A DNA stretch of 33,411 bases, taken from assembly GCA_029933365.1 (NCBI GenBank), contig JAOZOH010000023.1, positions 1 through 33,411 of the forward strand. Direction: 5' to 3'. Within the stretch, counting starts at the first letter, position 1, and each line of letters starts with the position of its first letter. Source of the stretch: Desulfuromusa sp. GTDB taxonomy: Bacteria > Desulfobacterota > Desulfuromonadia > Desulfuromonadales > Geopsychrobacteraceae. Under the pieces are notes generated by a model. That model was not told the origin of the DNA, searched no databases, and was given only the letters and a program-made list of their open reading frames with translations. Positions 1 to 7,560 of this stretch are shown here, piece by piece. Both the position numbers and the translations under genes were made by a program.

Positions 1-61
1 CTATCAACTCGAAAAATGCAGTGTTACACGCAATGGTACGTCGCCACCGGTTATCCAAAAC

Positions 62-68
62 GTTATGC
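62..68 (+). other. R' end of a preceding attC site (cassette boundary)
   Basis: The heptamer GTTATGC has the form of an integron R' core site, with the recombination point after the first G (62/63). Support comes from the next attC: its R'' box at 630-636 is GCATAAC, the exact reverse complement. That is what is expected if the cassette between them once circularised. The rest of this attC cannot be recognised in bases 1-61 and may lie beyond the window. Confidence 0.65.
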
Positions 69-696
69 GACAAGAGGTATGATTTGAAAAATACAGCTTT
101 ATTAGTCATCGATGTTCAAAATGGATTTGATGACCCCAGTTGGGGGAAGAGAAATAACCCAGATACTGAATCAAATATTGCTTTGCTACTTTCCATGTGG
201 CGTAAAAAAGAACTACCGATAGTTCATATCCAGCATTGTTCGGTAGAGCCAAACTCACCACTCCGACCAGATTTTCCTGGAAATGAGTTTAAGGACGAAG
301 CATTGCCACTAACAGGTGAAAAATTATTCACTAAAACCGTTAATAGCGCGTTTATAGGAACCGGGCTCGAAGACTATCTGAGAAGTCATAACATAAATTC
401 ATTGGTGGTAGTTGGTCTAACGACAGATCATTGTGTATCAACCTCAACACGAATGGCGGGAAATCTTGGGTTCGAGGTAACTTTGGTATCAGATGCGACA
501 GCAACATTTGATCGCCTAGGCCACGATGGTACAGAATATTCAGCAAATGAAATCCATAAAATTCATTTGGCAAGCCTAAATGAAGAATTTTGTGTTGTTC
601 GATCTACTGTTGAGGTATTGAATGAGTTCGCATAACAAACGCATGCAGTCGGACAAAGTGCCCGCTACGCGGTCACTTTGCCGCTGATGCGAAGCG
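63..696 (+). mobile_element. Integron gene cassette carrying an isochorismatase-like hydrolase
   Basis: This 634-bp unit is bounded by two integron recombination points (62/63 and 696/697). It holds one plus-strand gene followed directly by an attC site, the normal cassette layout. Joining its ends in silico gives an R' of GTTATGC, a perfect complement of its own R'' GCATAAC, so the boundaries are self-consistent. No integron integrase or attI is visible. The array is therefore either a cluster of attC sites lacking an integrase or the far end of an integron whose platform lies to the left. Confidence 0.85.
84..635 (+). CDS. Isochorismatase-family cysteine hydrolase (cassette-borne)
   Basis: This encodes a cytoplasmic hydrolase of the isochorismatase / nicotinamidase-like superfamily, about 183 residues, normal for the family. 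The Asp-Lys-Cys catalytic set is visible: Asp10 in LLVIDVQ, Lys84 in FTKTVNS, and Cys117 in TTDHCVST. These enzymes hydrolyse amide or vinyl-ether bonds in small molecules; the substrate cannot be read from the sequence. I chose the TTG at 84 because AAGAGG lies 6 nt upstream and the conserved domain begins at once. The longer reading from GTG at 21 would start in the previous attC, outside the cassette. The gene ends just inside the attC, as is usual for cassettes. Cassette transcription normally depends on an upstream Pc promoter, which is not visible here. Family sure, role unknown. Confidence 0.88.
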   Translation: MKNTALLVIDVQNGFDDPSWGKRNNPDTESNIALLLSMWRKKELPIVHIQHCSVEPNSPLRPDFPGNEFKDEALPLTGEKLFTKTVNSAFIGTGLEDYLRSHNINSLVVVGLTTDHCVSTSTRMAGNLGFEVTLVSDATATFDRLGHDGTEYSANEIHKIHLASLNEEFCVVRSTVEVLNEFA

Positions 697-704
697 TTAG
701 ATGC
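630..704 (+). other. attC recombination site (59-base element)
   Basis: This is a complete attC. R'' is GCATAAC (630-636). L'' at 640-648 is CGCATGCAG and pairs with L' CTGATGCG (684-691), leaving one extrahelical G (645). An inner stem follows: CGG 650-652 with CCG 681-683, an extrahelical A653, CAAAGTG 654-660 with CACTTTG 674-680, and CCGC 662-665 with GCGG 669-672 around a 3-nt loop. R' is GTTAGAT at 696-702, followed by GC. The extrahelical bases, the unpaired spacers next to R'/R'' and the low primary conservation with a strong fold are what integron integrases recognise on the single-stranded bottom strand. Confidence 0.93.
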
Positions 705-1027
705 CCGAAATGAAAAAAATGAGAATAATATTAACGATATTGCTTTCAATACTTTCTTTACCTAGCTTTGCATATGCGAGAGGTGGAATTTGCCGTAGTG
801 ATTTCTGCAAATTCACTGCGACAATAGTTGGCAGCATTGTTTTAATCGCTTTTATTTTATCTGTAGCAAAAGAAACAAAAGAAAAAGGCATATTTAAAGG
901 CATTACTGAACAAAACAGAAAGGTAAAGTTCTCCGAACATATATTCCCACAACTACCTCAAGCTAAGACTTTAGCTAACTTAGGTCAAGACAAAAGCTCA
1001 TTAAAAATTCAACTCATGCCGACTTAA
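701..1027 (+). CDS. Small secreted or membrane-anchored protein of unknown function (second cassette)
   Basis: I do not recognise this 108-residue protein. The first ~26 residues look like a signal peptide: lysines, a hydrophobic run, then SFAYARGG. A second hydrophobic stretch (about 41-58, rich in I, V, L) suggests a membrane anchor. Two cysteines sit in the short segment between them (GGICRSDFCKF). The C-terminal half is polar and lysine-rich. The first ATG at 701 overlaps the R' box of the attC; in-frame ATGs at 710 and 719 are alternatives. There is no clear Shine-Dalgarno site for any of them. Its position directly after an attC, on the same strand, marks it as cassette cargo. No second attC follows before the recombinase gene. 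Confidence 0.6.
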   Translation: MPEMKKMRIILTILLSILSLPSFAYARGGICRSDFCKFTATIVGSIVLIAFILSVAKETKEKGIFKGITEQNRKVKFSEHIFPQLPQAKTLANLGQDKSSLKIQLMPT

Positions 1028-1108
1028 ATCATTAAGGCTAATCCCTCTTATAGAGCATGCGAGAGGCATAGGTGAACGCAATGAGTAAGGAACTCTTTAT
1101 TTACAGTT

Positions 1109-2413
1109 TTAGAGATCAGCGTCAGACACAACCAAAACGCCATCTTCTACCTCATAATCCTGTAACGCATTTCTGAACATTTTTGCTTGGCTTGTATGGT
1201 AATAAGTACGCTCGATCTGCACAGCACTTGTACCAGCAAGCTCTGCAACTGACATCAAATCAAGTCCGCTGTTAATGCGCTGTGTAATGAAATAATGACG
1301 TGTGCTATATGGAACGATGTCGCGATTTCCAATAATAACGCCAGCACGTTCAATAACTTTATAAAAATGATAACTGATCATTCTCTTTGTTAGCATTGCT
1401 TTGCCGTCAGAGCTAAACACTAAATCGTCAAGATTTTTCAACACATCATAGCTATTTGGCTTTCGTATCCTATGCCTTGCAATAAGAATCAATCTAGTAA
1501 AATACTGTCGTCGATCTTTTATAATAAACGTTCTTGTTTTCCGTACCTTGCTCGTTACTCCACGTACAGTAATCTTAATCAAATCAAAAGTATCACTACC
1601 ATCCATAACACTACGTTTTGCTCTGTGATGCTCAGTATTAACAAGATCACCCCATCTTAACTGCCGTTGCTCTCCTGCTCGTAATCCAGTATTCAGTGCC
1701 ACACCAAAATAGCAGCCTGCCAATGCCCTATTTACATTATTTTTATTCGTTAAATCTTGCATTGCTTCACGGATATAAACTTTTAACTCAGCGTGTATTT
1801 TCTGCACTTCTTCATCGGTAAATGTCTGTCGCCTGTTCTCTTCAAGCCCTCTATCAATTTTCTTTAGCTTTTTGAAATCAAAACCATCAATGTGTGTTTC
1901 ACCTCTTTTATACAACCAAGATATCATCGCATTTATCGTGCTTTGTTCGTTCAAAACTGTTGTTTGACTAATCGGAATATTTCTCTTTGTTTTTGTACGA
2001 TCATAGTAATAATTTGCACAGTCAATTCGTTCAAGCTCTTTTAGCTTCGTATCTCGCCCAACAATATTCAGCCAATGTGCTAAATGCGTCTTTATCGTCC
2101 CCAATCGCCCTTTCACAATCAAGCCGCTCTCAACGTCTTTTGCACGTTCCTTTATATACATTTCGACGCCCTGCTTTGTTGTCAGCGAAAAGTATCGTTT
2201 ACCAGCTAATTGCTGCGATATTAAATTGTGATAGTGTTTTTTAGCTTTGTCGATTGCAGTATCTCTATTGCGTGTCTTTAAGCTAAAGCGTGCATATTTC
2301 TTTTCATTATTCAGCCACATACGCATCTGCCAGTAGTCACCTCTTTTATAGATAACTGCTTCGTCATAAATTGGTTTTTCATCATTGTTAAATGTGCGTT
2401 TTTTCATACCCAT
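1109..2413 (-). CDS. Tyrosine recombinase (guaA-site integrase of a genomic island)
   Basis: This is a site-specific recombinase of the phage-integrase type. The ATG at 2413 gives 434 residues and has AAAGGTG 3 nt upstream; the in-frame extension to 2476 runs through repeated DNA. The N-terminal part (~30-180) is lysine/arginine-rich, as in arm-type and core-binding domains. The catalytic domain has the first Arg in NTGLRAGEQRQLRW (about 245), a Lys-rich SKVRKTRTF hairpin, Arg ~372 in YSTRHYF and the nucleophile Tyr ~404 in RTYYHTS. The usual first His of HxxR is Tyr, and the later His/Trp is Thr (AGTSAVQ), a pattern I associate with some island integrases. The gene lies 163 bp past the guaA stop codon, the classic arrangement for an island integrated at the 3' end of guaA. 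It is not IntI-like and should not act on attC sites. Confidence 0.9.
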   Translation of the reverse strand: MGMKKRTFNNDEKPIYDEAVIYKRGDYWQMRMWLNNEKKYARFSLKTRNRDTAIDKAKKHYHNLISQQLAGKRYFSLTTKQGVEMYIKERAKDVESGLIVKGRLGTIKTHLAHWLNIVGRDTKLKELERIDCANYYYDRTKTKRNIPISQTTVLNEQSTINAMISWLYKRGETHIDGFDFKKLKKIDRGLEENRRQTFTDEEVQKIHAELKVYIREAMQDLTNKNNVNRALAGCYFGVALNTGLRAGEQRQLRWGDLVNTEHHRAKRSVMDGSDTFDLIKITVRGVTSKVRKTRTFIIKDRRQYFTRLILIARHRIRKPNSYDVLKNLDDLVFSSDGKAMLTKRMISYHFYKVIERAGVIIGNRDIVPYSTRHYFITQRINSGLDLMSVAELAGTSAVQIERTYYHTSQAKMFRNALQDYEVEDGVLVVSDADL

Positions 2414-2454
2414 AAACACCTTTGAGTAACTATAATTTTGAATAGTCGCTGCAT

Positions 2455-2540
2455 TGTGCAACATTATGTGTAACATTAAACACGAACGCCTAGCAAAAGC
2501 AAGAGCTTAACTAGGCGTGTGTCAGTTTTGTGTAACTTTA
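2455..2540. repeat. Three 12-bp direct repeats between integrase and guaA (putative arm-type sites)
   Basis: TGTGCAACATTA (2455-2466) is followed immediately by TGTGTAACATTA (2467-2478). A third, diverged copy TGTGTAACTTTA lies at 2529-2540. Short directly repeated motifs between an integrase gene and its attachment site are typical of arm-type integrase or excisionase binding sites. They overlap the apparent upstream extension of the recombinase reading frame, which supports the internal start at 2413. Confidence 0.6.
2486..2518. other. Hairpin in the attachment-site region
   Basis: ACGCCTAG (2486-2493) is the reverse complement of CTAGGCGT (2511-2518), with a 17-nt loop. Flanking CAC and GTG can extend the stem past a small bulge. 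It lies between the second and third 12-bp repeats. No T-run follows on either strand, so it is more likely part of the attachment region or an operator than a terminator. Confidence 0.45.
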
Positions 2541-2575
2541 ATATTGTTATATTTCAAATAGTTAGCTCAGAATAT

Positions 2576-4135
2576 CTACTCCCACTCTATGGTTGCCGGT
2601 GGTTTACTCGAAATATCGTAAGTAACACGATTTATCCCCTTCACCTCATTGATGATGCGGTTGCTGATACGAGCCAAATCTTCGTAGGGCATGGGGTACC
2701 AGCCCGCAGTCATAAAATCTTTGGTTTCAACAGCACGTAAAGCAATCACATATTCGTAAGTGCGACCATCCCCCATCACACCAACCGACTTAACCGGCAA
2801 GAAAACGGCAAATGCCTGACTGATCTTCTGGTAATGCCCGCTCTCATAGAGTTCCTCAATGTAAATAGCATCAGCGCGGCGTAAAATATCGCAATATTCT
2901 TCCTTAACTTCTCCAAGAATACGGACGCCAAGTCCGGGGCCAGGAAATGGATGACGCCAAACCATCTGGTGGGGCAAACCAAGTTCTTCCCCAATCGCCC
3001 TGACCTCATCTTTAAATAGTTCCCGGAGGGGTTCCAGGAGTTTCAATTTCATATAATCAGGTAAACCACCAACATTATGATGACTCTTGATATTGTGCGC
3101 TTTGCCAGTTTTTGCTCCAGCGGACTCAATCACATCAGGGTAAATAGTTCCCTGGGCCAGCCAATTTGCATCCTGAATCTTTTTTGATTCTTCTTCAAAT
3201 ATATCGACAAACAGATTTCCAATAATTTTGCGCTTCTGCTCTGGATCGCTGACCCCTGCCAGGGCTGAATAAAAACGCTGTTGAGCATTAACCCTGGTCA
3301 CCTTGACCCCCATATTACTATCAAAGGTGGCCATAACTTGATCACCCTCATTAAGTCGCAAGAGGCCATTATCAACAAACACACAGTGAAGTTGAGATCC
3401 GATCGCCCGATGAATCAGCGCTGCGGCAACGGAAGAATCAACCCCACCGGACAACCCAAGAATAACTTGATCACTGCCAACCTGTTCACGAATCCGGACA
3501 ACTGCATCCTCAATAATCTGGCCAGGAGTCCATTGCCCAAGACAGCCACAGATTTTACGGACAAAAGTATTAATCAACAGTTCACCGCGTGGAGTATGAT
3601 TAACTTCAGGGTGAAACTGAACACCATAGAGGTTGCGTTTTACGTCTTGAATGGCACAAACCGGAGCATTATCTGTCTGTGCCACAACCTCAAACCCCTG
3701 TGGCATTGTTTCAACGTGATCACCGTGACTCATCCAAACCGGACTTATGCCATCAATAAAGAAGCCGTCAAACAGTGACCCAGGAGATCCCATACTCATT
3801 AATTCAGCATGTCCATACTCCCGCTTTCCGGCCGGGATAACTTTCCCACCAAAATGACGGCTCATCAACTGCATACCGTAGCAAAGCCCCAATACTGGCA
3901 CTCCCAACTCGAATAATTCTTCTGCAATTGCCGGAGCACCCACCTCATAAACGGATTTTGGCCCACCAGAGAGAATAATCCCCATCGGCTGGAATGCTTT
4001 GATTTCACTCAGGGCCATATCAAATGGGTGCAGCTCACAATAAACATGGCACTCACGTACCCGTCTGGCAATCAGTTGGGTATACTGGGAGCCGAAGTCT
4101 AGTATTAATATTTTATCCTGATGAATATCATTCAT
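2576..4135 (-). CDS. guaA: GMP synthase (glutamine-hydrolysing)
   Basis: This enzyme converts XMP to GMP with ATP and glutamine, the last step of de novo guanine nucleotide synthesis. With the ATG at 4135 it has 519 residues, close to the usual ~515-525. The N-terminal class I amidotransferase has Cys85 in GLCYGMQ and His175/Glu177 in FHPEVNH. The ATP pyrophosphatase domain has its P-loop SGGVDS at 229-234. The C-terminal dimerisation domain ends KPPATIEWE, complete and typical. The longer reading to 4171 adds 12 unconserved residues that fall inside a repeat flanking the neighbouring gene, so I reject it. guaB lies upstream on the same strand, separated by a small unrelated gene. The 3' end is the probable integration site of the neighbouring element, apparently restored without damage to the protein. 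Confidence 0.97.
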   Translation of the reverse strand: MNDIHQDKILILDFGSQYTQLIARRVRECHVYCELHPFDMALSEIKAFQPMGIILSGGPKSVYEVGAPAIAEELFELGVPVLGLCYGMQLMSRHFGGKVIPAGKREYGHAELMSMGSPGSLFDGFFIDGISPVWMSHGDHVETMPQGFEVVAQTDNAPVCAIQDVKRNLYGVQFHPEVNHTPRGELLINTFVRKICGCLGQWTPGQIIEDAVVRIREQVGSDQVILGLSGGVDSSVAAALIHRAIGSQLHCVFVDNGLLRLNEGDQVMATFDSNMGVKVTRVNAQQRFYSALAGVSDPEQKRKIIGNLFVDIFEEESKKIQDANWLAQGTIYPDVIESAGAKTGKAHNIKSHHNVGGLPDYMKLKLLEPLRELFKDEVRAIGEELGLPHQMVWRHPFPGPGLGVRILGEVKEEYCDILRRADAIYIEELYESGHYQKISQAFAVFLPVKSVGVMGDGRTYEYVIALRAVETKDFMTAGWYPMPYEDLARISNRIINEVKGINRVTYDISSKPPATIEWE

Positions 4136-4148
4136 TATGTTACCGTCC

Positions 4149-4599
4149 CAGGAACAAGGTGCAAGTTTCATGGTTCAAGGTAGAACCCAACCCCTAATGT
4201 TTATTGGTAAATGATTTTCTGGTTTGAATTAAACCAACTATCATTGATGATATTTCTTTAGTTTCAGCAATCCACAAAGATCCAGTTTCCTTCTTGATAT
4301 AACCAATATCCACACCGATATATATCTGGGTTCGCAATTCGCCACAGGACCCTTTTGCATAAGAGAAAAATTGCAAACTTTCTTTTAGTGATTGCCGCTC
4401 AAAGCCTTCGGCAATATTACTCGGAACCGAAAGACCAGACCGGGTAATTTGATCTTTGAACCCATAATCCTTCAAAGAACGTAATTTTTTATAGATTTCA
4501 GCACTCAAACGAGCTGAGCGTTTCCAAACATCTAACTCCTCAAACTTCATTTCCCCTCCAACCCAAAGAGTTCTTGCTTATCCTTGTTCCTTGTTCCTG
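4149..4599. mobile_element. Candidate mobile cassette: four-helix-bundle gene flanked by inverted repeats
   Basis: CAGGAACAAGG (4149-4159) and its exact reverse complement CCTTGTTCCTG (4589-4599) flank the small gene at 4194-4550. Next to each arm are further imperfect, low-complexity copies of the same words (GGTTCAAGG near 4172, CCTTGTTCC twice near 4582-4597). The unit sits between guaB and guaA, genes otherwise expected to be adjacent. No transposase is present. My impression that free-standing genes of this family often have such flanks is recollection, not a search result. Confidence 0.5.
4194..4550 (-). CDS. Four-helix-bundle protein of the 23S rRNA intervening-sequence (S23/IVP) family
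   Basis: The 118-residue protein has the hallmarks of the four-helix-bundle family found in 23S rRNA intervening sequences and as free-standing genes: an opening FEELDVWKRSARL, then DQITRSGLSVPSNIAEGFER, then a third helix with SYAKGSCGELRTQIYI. Relatives include the accessory variability determinant (Avd) of diversity-generating retroelements, which binds nucleic acid. The function of free-standing copies is not established. A strong GGAGGGG lies 3-4 nt before the ATG. It is inserted between guaB and guaA in the same orientation, so it is probably transcribed with them. I see no reverse transcriptase or variable-repeat gene here, so a retroelement role is unsupported. Confidence 0.85.
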   Translation of the reverse strand: MKFEELDVWKRSARLSAEIYKKLRSLKDYGFKDQITRSGLSVPSNIAEGFERQSLKESLQFFSYAKGSCGELRTQIYIGVDIGYIKKETGSLWIAETKEISSMIVGLIQTRKSFTNKH

Positions 4600-4606
4600 A
4601 AACCTC

Positions 4607-6121
<1,515 letters not shown>

Positions 6122-6184
6122 TTAGTCAAAATAAAGCAGCAAGTCAATCATTGATACACTCGCAAAAATGAATCAGATGGCTAA

Positions 6185-6294
6185 GCAAAAATTTTGTCCC
6201 ACAAGGCGCAGTGGTTTTTCAAGGACGAAGGCATACATAGAGTATGTCAAGGTCTTAAAAAAACCGCTGCAACACCGTGGGGCGGACTTTTTGC
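6185..6294. repeat. 110-bp imperfect palindromic element between prfB and guaB
   Basis: The 229 bp between guaB and prfB hold one recognisable structure. The left arm begins GCAAAAA (6185-6191) and the right arm ends TTTTTGC (6288-6294). The arms align over ~50 bp with scattered mismatches (shared CCCAC, GCAG, GGTTTTT and AAG blocks), closing on the small apex ATACATAGAGTAT near 6234-6246. It resembles a dispersed non-coding repeat, and its transcript would fold into one long hairpin between the two genes. Confidence 0.6.
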
Positions 6295-6305
6295 GACGCC
6301 ATCAA

Positions 6306-7401
6306 TCATTTACCTTGCAATAGATAGGCCTCGATAAAGCCATCCAGATCACCATCCAGAACGGCATCGGTATTACCAACTTCATACCCGGTACGGTGGT
6401 CTTTCACCATCCGGTAAGGATGCAACACGTAGGAACGGATCTGACTCCCCCAACCAATCTCTTTCTTATCTTCAGAAAAAGAGGCTGCTTCCTCCTCCTT
6501 TTTCCGTATTTCCATTTCATAGAGCCGCGCTTTCAACTGTTTCATCGCTGTTGCTCGGTTATTATGTTGGGATCTCTGATTCTGGCAGGAGACGACTATA
6601 CCGCTTGGAATATGGGTAATACGGATGGCAGAATCGGTCTTATTGATATGCTGGCCGCCAGCACCACTGGCACGAAAAGTATCGACCTTGAGATCTTTAT
6701 CCTCAACTTCAATCTCAATTGAATCATCCAGTTCGGGAAAAATAAACACCGAACAAAATGAGGTATGGCGGCGGGAGTTAGCATCGAAGGGGGATATCCG
6801 TACCAAACGATGAATGCCACTTTCCGATTTAAGGTAGCCGTAGGCGTAATCTCCTTCAACAGTGATTGTCGCCCCTTTCAGTCCCGCATCATCACCCGGC
6901 TGGTATTCAGTAAATTCAACCTTAAACCCCTTCCGTTCGCAGTAGCGCAGATACATCCGCAGCACCATATCAGCCCAATCCTGAGCTTCTGTGCCCCCTG
7001 CGCCAGCATTAATACTCAGCGTTGCGTTATTAGCATCATGTTCCCCGGACAACATCCGTGCAAATTCCATCTTATCGATCAACTTATCCAGATCGGGCAG
7101 CAAGGCATTCACCTCGGCCAGTGTTTCCTCGTCCTCCCCTTCTTCGCCTATCTCTATCAGCACCTGAATATCATCCAGCTGCTGCTTGGTAGAAGTGCAA
7201 TCCTCAACCACCTTTTTCAAGCTGGTATGTTCCCTCAAACGCTCTTGTGCCTGCTCCCCGCGATCCCAAAAATCGGGTTTTGCTATTTCAGCTTCAAGCT
7301 CCAAGACCCGTTCCTGCTTTCCCGGAACGTCAAAGATACCTCCATAATTCCTGAAGTTTTTCCTGCAATCCTTTTGCTATCTCTTTTGGCTCACGGAACA
7401 T
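6306..7401 (-). CDS. prfB: Peptide chain release factor 2, with programmed +1 frameshift
   Basis: RF2 terminates translation at UGA and UAA. The gene is in two frames. The ATG at 7401 (GGGAG upstream) opens 23 codons ending in an in-frame UGA at 7332-7330. Shifting +1 at CTT-T-GAC (7335-7329) continues with DVPGKQERVLELEAE to the stop at 6306, giving 364 residues, the expected RF2 size. Class motifs are present: SPF in RISPFDANS for stop-codon recognition, and the catalytic GGQ in SGAGGQHINKTD. A Shine-Dalgarno-like GGAGG just before the slippery codon stimulates the shift. The gene therefore regulates its own synthesis: low RF2 stalls at UGA and favours the shift. It is not a broken gene. 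Confidence 0.97.
7329..7343 (-). promoter_or_regulatory. prfB: prfB programmed +1 frameshift signal
   Basis: Read on the minus strand, the site is GGAGG-TAT-CTTTGAC. This has the internal Shine-Dalgarno-like element, the CTT slip codon, the UGA stop and the following C, all at canonical spacing for bacterial RF2 autoregulation. Confidence 0.96.
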
Positions 7402-7494
7402 CTTATTCTCCCATTTTTAAAACATATAAATATCAGGATCTGTAAATAATCGAGTAGTGTAACCGAACTTGGGTAAAAAATCATCCTTCGGAAT

Positions 7495-7527
7495 AACAAA
7501 AGACCAACCTTTTTACCGGTTGGCCTC
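7495..7527 (-). terminator. Intrinsic terminator after the TRAP permease gene
   Basis: On the minus strand GGCCAACC (7524-7517) pairs with GGTTGGTC (7510-7503) around a short A-rich loop and is followed by TTTTGTT. It lies about 35 bp past the permease stop codon and closes that operon before the prfB transcript begins. Confidence 0.8.
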
Positions 7528-7560
7528 TCATTGTCAGTTTATGAATATTTTAAGCTTTAT

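Noticed and set aside
1109..2413. The recombinase as an integron integrase (IntI) serving the nearby attC
   Set aside because: It is about 100 residues longer than IntI, its catalytic motifs differ, and its position at guaA fits an island integrase. The cassettes and the recombinase are separate systems.
3281..3778. A 165-codon plus-strand reading frame inside guaA
   Set aside because: It is antisense to the well-conserved ATP pyrophosphatase region of guaA and has no family features or ribosome site.
4194..4550. Avd gene of a diversity-generating retroelement
   Set aside because: There is no reverse transcriptase, template repeat or variable-repeat target in the window. The S23/IVP family assignment is enough.
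7330..7401. prfB as a frameshifted pseudogene
   Set aside because: The stop codon coincides with the canonical RF2 +1 frameshift signal, with correct spacing to GGAGG.
6765..7445. A 226-codon plus-strand reading frame over prfB
   Set aside because: It is antisense to both frames of prfB, including the frameshift site. No recognisable domain.
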